Shown in pieces: positions 17,119 through 25,491 of a DNA stretch of 64,000 bases. The stretch covers positions 13,374 to 77,373 of the forward strand of contig JBILLQ010000006.1 of NCBI GenBank assembly GCA_044375975.1. Direction: 5' to 3'. Both the position numbers and the translations under genes were made by a program. The DNA is from UBA5018 sp044375975. Lineage in GTDB: Bacteria; Cyanobacteriota; Cyanobacteriia; PCC-6307; Cyanobiaceae. The notes beneath the pieces are model-generated. The model was given only the letters and a program-made list of their open reading frames with translations. It ran no database searches and was not told the DNA's origin. Every line of letters starts with the position of its first letter. Position 1 is the stretch's first letter.

Positions 17119-19377
17119 TCAGCTGCCCTTGGCTTTGCACAGGTCGCTGACAAGCTGCTGCTCAGCATCACTGCGGGGACCCTCCCATGTTTTCCACTGG
17201 CCGCTCTGGCTGGTGGAGTTGAGTTTGCGGGCGCCGCAATTGATCGCCGTATAGAGAGGCTGACCCTCGCCATTGAGGCTGGGGGCCACGTAGCTGCCAC
17301 CCATCGATTGCCAGTTGGCCCAATCCACGCTAATCGGCCCGTAGGTGCGCCAGTCAGGAGCAATATTTTTCGCCGTTTTGCCGCTGTCCAGGGGCTTGCT
17401 GCCCCCCAGGGCTCTACTGCTAACCGCACTGCTAACTGCACCACCGCCAGCAGGGGCGGCACCGCTATCAGTGGTGGCAATTTTGGCGCTGGTTCCTGCT
17501 GCTGCTGCTGCTGCTGATGATGATTGGCCGCCAACTCTGCCAGCGACACCCCTGGCAGAAGCATTTGCCGCAGCAGTATTTGCCGCGGAACTGTTCGGGG
17601 TCGAGCCGTTCGTGGCGGAACTGTTCGGGGCTGCACTGTTCGGGGCTGCACTGTTCAATGTGGAACTGTTTAATATTGAATTGTTTTGTGCGGAGCCACT
17701 GGCTGTTGGGCTGGTCCTGGCGGCTGGTTTCGCTGTGATTGGGCTTGATTTTTCTGGTTTGGGATTGGCTGAGTTGCCGGAGCCGGCACCTGAGCTGGCC
17801 ATGCTTGCGGCAGTGGTTGCTGCGGCTGGCGAGGCAATAGCTGCTTTCTTGGCGGGCGCGGTGCCATTGGCAGTTCCAGTGGCAGTGGCAGTGCCAGTTG
17901 CAGTGGTATTGGCAGTAGTAGTAGTGTTGGCAGTTGCAGTAGCGGTCGTTGCCGCAGACTGGCCAGCGGCTGTGATTGGGACTGGGTTGGCCTTAGCCGT
18001 TGTTGATTTGCCTGTTGTTGGTTTGCCAGGTATTGCGCCGCCAGTTGTATTAATTACCACTGGACTGCTGGTGGGCCTACTGGTTTGGCCTTGGCCAAAG
18101 GCGGGGCTGGTGGTGCCTGGATTTGGCGTTACCCGGGGCTTGTTGGTGGGAGCGGCTGGGAAGGATTGCCCTGGGTTGGCAGCCGTAGTTGCCTTGGCGC
18201 TGGCTTTGGGTGCCGCTGGCTTGGCAGGGGCTGGTTTGGCGGCGACCTGGCTGGCGCTGCCAGTTGGTTTGACAGGGTTACTGGGTTTGGTTGGGGTCAC
18301 CGGCGGCGGCGCCGTGAGCTTGAGGCGGGTGCCGCTGAGTACTAGATCGGGGTTGCTGATGTTGTTGATCACCACCAATTTGTCCATTGGCACTTTGTAT
18401 CCATCGGCAATTTGGGAGAGGCTCTCCCCCGATTGCACCACGTGCTCCTTGGCTTTGGGGTTGTAGGCCTGCCCTGCAGGTTTGGCTGTGGCAGACCTGG
18501 ATGTGCTGCTGCTCGGGGCCGTGACTTGAGTGCCTGGAATTAATAACTGGCTACCGGCCTGGAGTTGGCTGGGATCGCCAATGCGGTTGCGCTGCATTAG
18601 TTGATTCACCGTGGTGTCATAACGCTCGGCAATTTCCGAGAGGGTTTCACCCTCTTTCACGCTGTAGGAGAAGCTGCGACCACTGGTCCCAGGGGCGGCT
18701 GCTCCACCATCTCGGCCGCCGCGGCTGCTGTTCGCCGTGGTAACGGCACCGCCAGGCAGCAGCAGGCGCTGGCCGGCTTGCACCAGCTTGGGATTCTCGA
18801 TGCCATTGGCCCGCATCAACTGCTGGAGGCCAACGCCGTTGCGTTCGGCGATCTCGGAGAGGGTCTCGCCGGGCTGCACCACCACCGTGCCGGTTTTGGC
18901 GCTACCGTTCGGGCCGCCGTTGGCTCGGCCGCCGCTGCGGCTCCTGTTCGCCGTGGTGGCGGCACCGCCAGGCAGCAGTAGGCGCTGGCCGGCTTGCACC
19001 AGCTTGGGATTCTCGATGCCATTTGCCCGCATCAGCTGCTGGAGGCCAACGCCGTTGCGTTCGGCGATCTCGGAGAGGGTCTCGCCGGGCTGCACCACCA
19101 CCGTGCCGGTTTTGGCGCCACCGTTCGGGCCGCCGTTGGCTCGGCTGCCGCGGCTCCTGCCCGATGGGGCCGTTGCACCGCCAGGCAGCACCAGGCGCTG
19201 GCCGGCCTGCACCAGCTTGGGATTCTCGATGCCATTGGCCCGCATCAGCTGCTGGAGGCCAACGCCATTGCGCTCGGCGATCTCGGAAAGGGTCTCGCCG
19301 GGCTGCACCACCAGATCGGCAAGGCCAGGCAGGGGGAGGGCCACCGCCAGAACCAGGGCGGCAAGGGCGCGGCGCAT
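17119..19377 (-). CDS. Secreted LysM-repeat cell-wall protein
   Basis: A 752-residue exported protein likely to bind peptidoglycan. A signal peptide is clear (MRRALAALVLAVALPLPGLA). Five LysM domains follow: three nearly identical copies of VVQPGETLSEIAERNGVGLQ type within residues ~22-210, a fourth YSVKEGETLSEIAERYDTTV and a fifth HVVQSGESLSQIADGYKVPM. Residues ~365-660 are a long low-complexity Pro/Ala/Thr/Asn/Ser linker, including a run of seven Ala. The last ~85 residues form a small distinct domain (WRTYGPISVDWANWQSMGGSYVAPS, two Cys). No enzymatic domain is recognised. The start is 39 bp from the right end of the adjacent IS element, so its promoter may be supplied or disturbed by the insertion. 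Confidence 0.88.
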   Translation of the reverse strand: MRRALAALVLAVALPLPGLADLVVQPGETLSEIAERNGVGLQQLMRANGIENPKLVQAGQRLVLPGGATAPSGRSRGSRANGGPNGGAKTGTVVVQPGETLSEIAERNGVGLQQLMRANGIENPKLVQAGQRLLLPGGAATTANRSRSGGRANGGPNGSAKTGTVVVQPGETLSEIAERNGVGLQQLMRANGIENPKLVQAGQRLLLPGGAVTTANSSRGGRDGGAAAPGTSGRSFSYSVKEGETLSEIAERYDTTVNQLMQRNRIGDPSQLQAGSQLLIPGTQVTAPSSSTSRSATAKPAGQAYNPKAKEHVVQSGESLSQIADGYKVPMDKLVVINNISNPDLVLSGTRLKLTAPPPVTPTKPSNPVKPTGSASQVAAKPAPAKPAAPKASAKATTAANPGQSFPAAPTNKPRVTPNPGTTSPAFGQGQTSRPTSSPVVINTTGGAIPGKPTTGKSTTAKANPVPITAAGQSAATTATATANTTTTANTTATGTATATGTANGTAPAKKAAIASPAAATTAASMASSGAGSGNSANPKPEKSSPITAKPAARTSPTASGSAQNNSILNSSTLNSAAPNSAAPNSSATNGSTPNSSAANTAAANASARGVAGRVGGQSSSAAAAAAGTSAKIATTDSGAAPAGGGAVSSAVSSRALGGSKPLDSGKTAKNIAPDWRTYGPISVDWANWQSMGGSYVAPSLNGEGQPLYTAINCGARKLNSTSQSGQWKTWEGPRSDAEQQLVSDLCKAKGS
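18752..19313 (-). repeat. Three near-identical LysM-coding repeats
   Basis: The first three LysM domains are encoded by copies of about 210 bp (LysM plus Gly/Ala/Asn linker) that are almost identical at the DNA level, for example the stretch beginning GGCCGGCTTGCACCAGCTTG and TCGGCGATCTCGGAGAGGGT recurring in each unit, while domains four and five have diverged. This points to recent duplication or gene conversion. Confidence 0.85.
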
Positions 19378-19415
19378 GGAAGCACTTCTAACCAGAGACT
19401 CAGGTTAAGATGCCT

Positions 19416-19450
19416 TTGACTTCCTCCCCGCCGTGAACAGCGGAGATTCC
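19416..19450 (-). ncRNA. Predicted 3' scaffold of TnpB omega-RNA (IS right end)
   Basis: After the tnpB stop, the minus strand has a hairpin TCTCCGC ... GCGGGGA with a short loop, then GGAAGTCAA. This is the right-end structure of IS605/IS1341 elements and forms the 3' scaffold of the omega-RNA that guides TnpB. The guide would be the flanking DNA read from 19415 downward (AGGCATCTTAACCTGAG...), immediately upstream of the LysM start codon. The RNA's 5' end lies inside tnpB and is not defined here. Confidence 0.6.
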
Positions 19451-19452
19451 TT

Positions 19453-20670
19453 CTACGCTAGGCATGGGAATGCCTCACCGATCGGGTGGGTTGGCGCTTC
19501 ACAGCCTGCTGCCACCGCAAGGGTGGACTTATGCGCGGCTCCACGCCCGTTTCGACTCTCCGCCAGTCCGGCGGCGAGAATGTTCAAAGCGGCGTTGATA
19601 TCGCGGTCGTGAACCGTTTCGCAACTCGGGCACTGCCATTCCCGAATCGACAGCTCCTTTTTGCCATCCTTATGGCCGCAGGCTGAACAGACCTGGCTGG
19701 TGGGCAGCCATCGGTTGATTACCACCACTTGGCGGTCGTATTGCGCAGCCTTGGATTCCAGCAGGGTGCGGAACTGCCGCCAACCCGCATCGGCGATCGA
19801 GCGGGCCAGATTTTTGTTTTTGAGCATCCCCGACACATTCAGGTCTTCCAGCACCACCGTTTGGTTTTCGCGGATGATGCGGGTCGAGAGCTGATGCAAA
19901 AAATCGAGGCGCTTGTCTGCAACGGCGGCATGGAGTTTTGCCACCTGCCGCCTGGCAGCCGCCAAGCGATTGGAACCCTTTTGCTTATGCTTGAGGTGCC
20001 GCTGCAGCCGCCGCAGCCGCTTCAGCGCAGAGCGCAGAAACTTCGGCGGGGCGATCTTTTCACCGGCTGATGTGACGGCGAGGGATGCCAAGCCCAGGTC
20101 AATGCCGATCGCCTTGCCATTGGCAGGCAGAGGCGTTGGCTCCACTTCCACCACAAAGCTGGCGAAATAGCGCCCGCTGGCGTCACGAATTACCGTGACG
20201 CTGCTGGGAGCCGATGGCAGATCCCGGCTCCATTCGATCGGGACAATGCCGATCTTGCTCAGCGTCAGCGTCTGTTCGCCCGTGCGGAATACATGGGCCA
20301 TGAAGCGGATCGACTGAGCCCCACGACGCTTTTTAAAGCGAGGCGCCCGCACCTTCGGCCCTTTGCGCTTGCCGCTCAGGCTGGCCCACCAGTTGCGGAA
20401 CGCCTGATCCAGGTCGCGTACGGACTGCTGCAGCACCACATTGCTGGGGTTCGACAGCCAGGACCTTTCAGGGATTTGCTTGGCCTGAGTGATGCAGAGC
20501 TTCGCCAGCACCGGGTAGCTGCTCTTCTTGCCTGCGGCGTACAGCTCACGGCTTTTGGCCAAGGCGTCGTTCCAGACCACCCGCGCACAGCCGAACGCCT
20601 TTGCCAGCGCCAGCTGTTGATGGGGGTGCGGGTAGAGGCGGTAGCGGTAGCGTTGCTTCACACCAACCAT
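19453..20670 (-). CDS. tnpB: RNA-guided endonuclease TnpB (OrfB family)
   Basis: A 405-residue RuvC-like nuclease of the IS200/IS605 family, the ancestor group of Cas12. The catalytic acids are in place: Asp191 in GIDLGLASLAV, Glu275 in VVLEDLNVSG, and the Asp pair in HDRDINAALNI (355/357). A zinc ribbon has four Cys at 328, 331, 347 and 350 (CSACG ... CPSC). The N-terminal YRYRLYPHPHQQ motif is intact. I start at the second of two tandem ATGs (20670) because it gives the family start MVGVKQRYRYRLYP; upstream residues are atypical. All key residues are present, so it may be active. Confidence 0.93.
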   Translation of the reverse strand: MVGVKQRYRYRLYPHPHQQLALAKAFGCARVVWNDALAKSRELYAAGKKSSYPVLAKLCITQAKQIPERSWLSNPSNVVLQQSVRDLDQAFRNWWASLSGKRKGPKVRAPRFKKRRGAQSIRFMAHVFRTGEQTLTLSKIGIVPIEWSRDLPSAPSSVTVIRDASGRYFASFVVEVEPTPLPANGKAIGIDLGLASLAVTSAGEKIAPPKFLRSALKRLRRLQRHLKHKQKGSNRLAAARRQVAKLHAAVADKRLDFLHQLSTRIIRENQTVVLEDLNVSGMLKNKNLARSIADAGWRQFRTLLESKAAQYDRQVVVINRWLPTSQVCSACGHKDGKKELSIREWQCPSCETVHDRDINAALNILAAGLAESRNGRGAAHKSTLAVAAGCEAPTHPIGEAFPCLA

Positions 20671-20703
20671 CATGCCAACGTTGTGGTGTAATGGCGCAGC
20701 CAC

Positions 20704-21008
20704 CGCTCAGGCGAGGTAGGCACAGCATTTTGAGGTTGATTATTACCTAGGTCTTTGTTTCCAAATGCCGCAAAAAAGCTTGGGCGACGCCGCACTGGAG
20801 CGGATGCACGGAGTCTGCCTGGGCGTCGCCCAGAAGATGGGCTGATGGGCTTCCAGCTATTGGAGCTGAACGGCGAGGCGGACAACTTTGCTGATGGTGG
20901 GGGGCGCCTCGCACATCGCCACTCCTCGGCGCGGGATCAGCGCATAATTTATGCCATTATTTTTATATAAATCACACAATTAGGTTTATGTAAAATATTT
21001 TATAAATT
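20704..21008. other. Intergenic region between tnpB and the aldehyde dehydrogenase
   Basis: About 300 bp holding the probable left end of the IS element (GC-rich part, to about 20760) and a very AT-rich tail at 20940-21010 with long A/T runs just before the aldehyde dehydrogenase stop. No gene is supported here. Confidence 0.5.
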
Positions 21009-22418
21009 TTACATAAACCATTTCATCAGCTTTAATTTATCGCCATAGGGGGGATATCGCAAAGGCATATCTAGCCAGAAGGGGCGGCTTACCACGCTGC
21101 GTTGATGGCTGAAGCTGCGGAAGCCCGCTTCTCCATGGCCTTGGCCCATGCCGCTGGCACCCACCCCCCCGAAGGGCAGTTCGGCCGCCACGGCCTGGAT
21201 CACCACATCGTTGAACACCACGCCGCCGGAACTGCTGGCCTCCAATACCCGCTGCTGGGCTGCGGCACTGCGGCTGAACAGGTAGAGCGCCAGCGGCTTG
21301 GGGGCCCGCCGCACCTGGGCCAGGGCTTGTTCCAGGTTGTTCACTGTCATTACCGGCAGTAGCGGGCCGAACAGTTCCTCCTGCATCAGTGGGTCTTCCA
21401 GGCTGTCCACCGCCAGCACCGTGGGTTCAATGCGCCGCTCGCTGGCATCGCTGCCACCGCCCACCAGTACCTGGCCGCGCTGCCGAGCTCCCTCCAGCAG
21501 TTTCTCCAAGCGATGGAAATGACTGGCGTTGACAATCCGAGTGAGGTCTGGATTGGTTAGCGGCTTGTCGCCATAGAACTGGCGCAGTTCCTTAGCGATC
21601 TCGGCCACCAGGGCATCGCGCACCGCTGGCTGCACCAGCACATGGTCGGGGGCGATGCAGGTTTGGCCGGCGTTGAGGCCTTTGCCCCAGGCCAGGCGCC
21701 GAGCGGTGATGGTGATGTCGGCGTCGTCCAGCACGATCACCGGACTCTTTCCCCCCAGTTCCAGGGTCACCGGCGTCAGCTGCTTGGCGGCTGCCTGCAT
21801 AACCAAGCTGCCAACCCGGCTGCTGCCGGTAAAAAAAATGTGGTCAAACGGCTCTTCCAGCAGTTGGGCCGCGGTATCGGCGCCGCCGAGCACCACCTGT
21901 AGCTGCTCGGCGGCGAAGGCCTCGGGCAAGATGCGGGCGATCAGGGCGGCGGTGTGGGGTGCCTGCTCCGATGGCTTGAGCACCACGCTATTGCCGGCGG
22001 CCAGGGCGCTGACCAAGGGGTGAATGCAGAGCTGAAATGGATAGTTCCAGGGGGCGATGATCAGTACACAGCCCAGGGGCTCGCACTGCTGCCAAACCCG
22101 CCCTGGGCGCAGCACAAGATCGACTGGAAAGGGTTTAGCTTTGATCCAATGGGGCAGCTGGCGACGACAGAGTTTGATTTCCCTGCGCACTGTCGCCAGC
22201 TCGGCATGGGCCTCCAACGCAGCTTTGCCCAGGTCGTTAGCCAGGGCCTCAACTATCTCGTCTTCGTGTAGCTTTAATAGCTCTTCTAGCCGTGTTAGCT
22301 GTTGCAATCGCCAGCTCAGGGGACGGGTGACGCCCATTAACACAGGTTCCCGCATCGCCGCCAAGCTTGGCTTCAGCAGCGGACTCAAGGCCACTGGGCT
22401 AGGCAGGGAACTGGTCAT
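21009..22418 (-). CDS. NAD(P)-dependent aldehyde dehydrogenase
   Basis: A 469-residue aldehyde dehydrogenase of the class 3/coniferyl-like group, which oxidises medium or long-chain aldehydes to acids; in cyanobacteria the relative encoded by slr0091 acts on apocarotenals and fatty aldehydes. Motifs: IIAPWNYPFQLCIHPLVSAL, the NAD-binding FFTGSSRVGSLVMQAA, the catalytic Glu in TLELGGKSPVIVLDD and the nucleophile Cys in NAGQTCIAPDH. The C-terminus (PFGGVGASGMGQGHGEAGFRSFSHQRSV) is normal, and ends with a hydrophobic/aromatic tail that may touch membranes. I use the ATG at 22418 rather than a TTG three codons earlier. The next gene upstream is a regulator on the same strand, 117 bp away. Confidence 0.93.
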   Translation of the reverse strand: MTSSLPSPVALSPLLKPSLAAMREPVLMGVTRPLSWRLQQLTRLEELLKLHEDEIVEALANDLGKAALEAHAELATVRREIKLCRRQLPHWIKAKPFPVDLVLRPGRVWQQCEPLGCVLIIAPWNYPFQLCIHPLVSALAAGNSVVLKPSEQAPHTAALIARILPEAFAAEQLQVVLGGADTAAQLLEEPFDHIFFTGSSRVGSLVMQAAAKQLTPVTLELGGKSPVIVLDDADITITARRLAWGKGLNAGQTCIAPDHVLVQPAVRDALVAEIAKELRQFYGDKPLTNPDLTRIVNASHFHRLEKLLEGARQRGQVLVGGGSDASERRIEPTVLAVDSLEDPLMQEELFGPLLPVMTVNNLEQALAQVRRAPKPLALYLFSRSAAAQQRVLEASSSGGVVFNDVVIQAVAAELPFGGVGASGMGQGHGEAGFRSFSHQRSVVSRPFWLDMPLRYPPYGDKLKLMKWFM

Positions 22419-22535
22419 GGCAGGCAATTTTGCTGGTATTAGAGGGCATTTCAGCCTTGGGGCTCTTGGCTGCTCAGGCGGCTCAGTCAGGCGGCTGAGG
22501 TTGCTCAGGCTGGCTGGGGGATATTCAGAGTTTTC

Positions 22536-23228
22536 TTAGAGCCATTCGAGTTCGCTGTTGTGTTTGCAGACCTGATGGTAGGCGATGCGAATGTCTTCAA
22601 TCAGGGCTTTAATGGCGGGGCGATTCAGGTTTTCGCTGCGGATGAGGGCGACATCTGTGCAGATTGGTCCTGGGTTTTGCTGGCAAGACTGGTCTTGATT
22701 GCCTGTGGCCGGCTTTGATTTGGTGATCGTTGACCGCAGCTCCAGGGGGTAGCGCACTAGGCCGATGGCGGTCCAGGGCCCCCAGCTGAATGGCTCCCGG
22801 TCGAGCAGGTCTTGGCAGGGCAGCACCTCCAGGCCACAGACGACAGCTAGGTCTAGCACTCTCGCATCAAGGAGTTGCAGGGTGCGTTCTTCTTCTTGCC
22901 AATGCCGCGGCAGGGGGGGAGACTTCAGCTGACGCAGCAGGGCGGTTTCATTCCACCAGCTGCCGACCCAGTTGAGATGGGAGGCACCGCGGCGCATCCG
23001 CATCAGCTGGGATGCTTGCCGCAAGGAATACAGTACTTCTTGGTTGCGGTGGGCCCTGTAGGTGCCGTTTATTTTTCTAAATCCGAGATCCAGAGACTGA
23101 CTTACATGTCGATATATGCGCGATACCGAGCTTTGGTCGCAGTTGGTCAGAGATGCCACGACATTGGTGCTGGGCGTGACTTCCAACAGGTCAATGATTG
23201 GCAGGCAGTCAATCAGGATGTCGCGCAT
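22536..23228 (-). CDS. Winged-helix (LysR-like) transcriptional regulator, short
   Basis: A 230-residue protein whose N-terminal ~75 residues form a LysR-like helix-turn-helix (NVVASLTNCDQSSVSRIYRHVSQSLDLGF). The remainder looks like a shortened or diverged effector domain: ARVLDLAVVCGLEVLPCQDLLDREPFSWGPWTAIGLVRYPLEL resembles the first lobe of a periplasmic-binding-like fold, followed by a Lys/Gln/Ser-rich segment. Typical LysR proteins are ~300 residues, so the second lobe appears reduced. The effector is unknown. Its position upstream of an aldehyde dehydrogenase on the same strand suggests, but does not prove, control of that gene. Confidence 0.6.
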   Translation of the reverse strand: MRDILIDCLPIIDLLEVTPSTNVVASLTNCDQSSVSRIYRHVSQSLDLGFRKINGTYRAHRNQEVLYSLRQASQLMRMRRGASHLNWVGSWWNETALLRQLKSPPLPRHWQEEERTLQLLDARVLDLAVVCGLEVLPCQDLLDREPFSWGPWTAIGLVRYPLELRSTITKSKPATGNQDQSCQQNPGPICTDVALIRSENLNRPAIKALIEDIRIAYHQVCKHNSELEWL

Positions 23229-23305
23229 CGCTCTGGGCTCGGTGGTAGGGGGGTGTAATTAAGAGATTGATGAAACTATTGGCTCCGATGGCGGCTGCTT
23301 AGGCC

Positions 23306-23468
23306 CATGTTGACGTCCTGGTGAGTATTAGAATCCTGATGCATATTGAAGCCCTGCCGAGTGCCTGAATCCTGCTGCATGCTGCAAGCCTGCTGCGTAT
23401 TGGAATCCTGCTGTGTGTTGGCATTGCATTATGCGCTGGAGTTGTGATGTCTATTGGCGTGATGCGGC
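23306..23468. repeat. 18-bp degenerate tandem repeat array
   Basis: Eight consecutive units in strict 18-bp phase from 23325 to 23468, for example GTATTAGAATCCTGATGC, GTGCCTGAATCCTGCTGC, GTATTGGAATCCTGCTGT, plus a weaker 19-bp unit before them. The consensus is close to GTATTGGAATCCTGCTGC; the units decay towards the right. Confidence 0.85.
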
Positions 23469-24080
23469 TTGCTGGTTTGGGGATGAGACATGGCCGGCTA
23501 TTCGGGTTGAGTATTTGAGCTGGTGCTGAGATTGATTGGGCTTGTTATTTGCTAGCGATTCTCTGGCAAGCCGCGGTTGGGCCTGTGGGGCCGATGGGGT
23601 GGCCTGGGATCCCAGGCCTGAAAGTCGCTTGATTTGCGGCGGTCCAGGGCTTGCTTGCGCCTGGTTTCGTTGCGCTGCTCGGCCTGAGCCAGCGGGCTTC
23701 TGGTTGGGGTTATTTGGGTTTGAGAGTAAATACTGTTATTTTTTTGAGTGCCGATGCTCAGCAATAGAAGATCAGCTTTCCTCCATGGTCGTATCAATAT
23801 CAGTTGTGATTTGGCATTCATTGTTGAATAATGTGTGTTGATTTGGTTGCCGCGGTCGCAAGCCTTCTGGAGGAAAAGCTGTGCGTAATTGTGTGTCCAG
23901 ATCAGCGATTGGTCTTGGCTGAATTTGGCAGGGATCCGGGCTGGATCGCTCTGGATTGGTGTTGCAATAACTGTGCCACCTGGGGTCCTTTTGAGTTGTG
24001 GACTGAATGTCACTTTTTTGTCATCTTGCTGACACATGGCTGTCATGCAGGTGACAGCTGGTGCCGCTGGGGCTGGTGCT

Positions 24081-24127
24081 GCTCGCTTGCGCTCGGGGTT
24101 GTGGTTGCTCGCTTGCGCTCGGGGTTG
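24081..24127. repeat. Two-copy direct repeat, 26-bp period
   Basis: GCTCGCTTGCGCTCGGGGTT occurs at 24081 and again, identical, at 24107, with a further partial copy after it. Confidence 0.85.
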
Positions 24128-24741
24128 GCGCTCTGTCCCTTCCTTTGGCGTGCGGTATCGGGCCAGTGCAGATGGCTTTTCTTTAATAACTATTCCAGGC
24201 CCGGCAGCACTGAATTCTGGGACGCGGCCGGCATTCGGCGTTAATTGAATGCTGAACTTGCATGCAACTTAAGTGCAAGGCTTTTGCCACATAAGTGCAA
24301 CTGGCTCTGCGGAGCCGGAGCGCTTGAGGCAGTGCTCCGCCCCGCTCAGCTCGGCAGCAGAAGGGTGTCTGCAGGAAGTCGGCCCTGCGTTGGGCGAGCT
24401 GGGAGAAGAGGGGTGCTGGGCAGGCAGCGCCTCCGCCTTCAACAGAGCGCGGCTGGAAGCCATCAGCGGCTTGGCTACTTGGCTGCCCAGCAAGCTCGTT
24501 CAGACTCTGCTGGTGACGCTGGCCAAAACGCTCGACCTCCACCAGCGAACCCCGGTTGCTATGGGGTGGCGGAGGGTTTACCAGGTTTGACAGGGCTAGT
24601 CAGGTTTCTAACAACTTGCCGATCTGGTTAGATCACCTGTGGATGCCATAAACAATCTTCCACAATAAATCTCTATGCCTATGGGCAGAGAAGCTATTGG
24701 GGCAGAGCAGCGAATAGAGGTAGAGCCCCTGGGGGGATGGA

Positions 24742-24813
<72 letters not shown>

Positions 24814-24823
24814 ATGTGGAAGG

Positions 24824-24905
24824 TGGGCCGGGTTGGATTTGAACCAACGTAGGCAGAGCCAGCGGATTTACAGTCCGCCCCCATTAACCACTCGGGCACC
24901 GACCC
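24824..24905 (-). tRNA. tRNA-Tyr (GTA)
   Basis: An 82-nt class II tRNA on the minus strand, starting GGGTCGGTGCCCGAGTGGTT and ending CCGGCCC plus discriminator A. The anticodon arm GGACT-GTA-AATCC gives anticodon GTA. The long variable arm expected of bacterial tRNA-Tyr is present (GCTGGCTCTGCCTAC). Confidence 0.95.
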
Positions 24906-24957
24906 GAACCACACCCCAAGAACTTACCAGCCGGCCATCACCCCTGGCCCTCCCCCC

Positions 24958-25404
24958 ATGCAACTGCTTGCTCTTCACGGCCCCAACCTCAACCTGCTTG
25001 GCACCCGGGAGCCTGGCCTATACGGCAGCAGCAGCCTTGAGCAGATCAATGCTGAGCTGCAGCGGCGGGCGACGCAGCTGGGGGCCAGCGTCGACTGCTT
25101 CCAGAGCAACCACGAGGGCGCCCTGGTGGACCGGATCCAGCAGGGCCGCGGCGCCGTGGATGGGATCTTGATCAATGCCGGCGCCTACACCCACACCTCG
25201 ATCGCCATTCGCGATGCCCTGCTGGCGGTCGAGATCCCCTACGTGGAGCTGCACCTGAGCAATACCCATGCCCGGGAGCCCTTTCGGCACCACTCCACCC
25301 TGGCCGACAGGGCCGTGGGGGTGATCTGTGGCTTTGGCGCCACCAGCTACCAGCTCGCCATGGAGGGGCTGGTGCAGCATCTGCGGCGGGCCGCCGGCCG
25401 CTAG
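24958..25404 (+). CDS. aroQ: Type II 3-dehydroquinate dehydratase
   Basis: A 148-residue cytosolic enzyme for the third step of the shikimate pathway, dodecameric in other bacteria. The family pattern is complete: LLALHGPNLNLLGTREPGLYG at the start, with the catalytic Tyr in GLYG; FQSNHEGALVDRIQ; INAGAYTHTSIAIRDAL; VELHLSNTHAREPFRHHS with the catalytic His; and GVICGFGATSYQLAMEGL. Length is normal. It is divergent from the two tRNA genes, whose 5' end is 52 bp away. Confidence 0.96.
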   Translation: MQLLALHGPNLNLLGTREPGLYGSSSLEQINAELQRRATQLGASVDCFQSNHEGALVDRIQQGRGAVDGILINAGAYTHTSIAIRDALLAVEIPYVELHLSNTHAREPFRHHSTLADRAVGVICGFGATSYQLAMEGLVQHLRRAAGR

Positions 25405-25491
25405 GTCAGCTAGGCCGGCTGGGCCAGGCGGCAGCATTGGTGCACCGCCTTTGAGCAGTCCCTTCGCCTCCTTGCCCTTTGGCTCCTGGCT

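Larger units (their letters stand above)
19416..20760 (-). mobile_element. IS1341-type (IS200/IS605 superfamily) element carrying tnpB only
   Basis: The element consists of a lone tnpB with a typical right end (35 nt, finishing GTCAA at 19416 on the minus strand). No tnpA transposase is present, so movement would need one in trans. The left end is not resolved; GC-rich dyad-forming sequence between about 20675 and 20760 is the likely place. It is inserted just upstream of the LysM gene in the same orientation. Confidence 0.65.
23229..24741. other. Long non-coding region with tandem repeats
   Basis: About 1.5 kb without a convincing gene. It contains an 18-bp tandem array (23306-23468), a 26-bp-period duplication (24081-24127) and an otherwise unstructured T/G-rich plus strand. 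A 164-codon minus-strand reading frame at 23552-24046 shows no family features and odd composition, so I do not call it. Confidence 0.6.

Noticed and set aside
17345..18466. 373-codon plus-strand frame, Ala/Val-rich, looking like a membrane protein
   Set aside because: It is the antisense of the low-complexity linker and last LysM domain of the real minus-strand gene.
20755..20970. 71-codon plus-strand frame next to tnpB
   Set aside because: Ends in an AT-rich tail, no similarity; probably IS end sequence.
23306..23468. Possible CRISPR array
   Set aside because: Units are contiguous 18-bp repeats without spacers, and there are no cas genes.
23552..24046. 164-codon minus-strand frame
   Set aside because: No family features, skewed composition, no ribosome-binding site; region otherwise non-coding and repeat-bearing.
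24183..24631. Overlapping plus and minus frames before the tRNA genes
   Set aside because: Cys/Arg/Gln-rich, mutually antisense, no motifs; typical of high-GC random frames.
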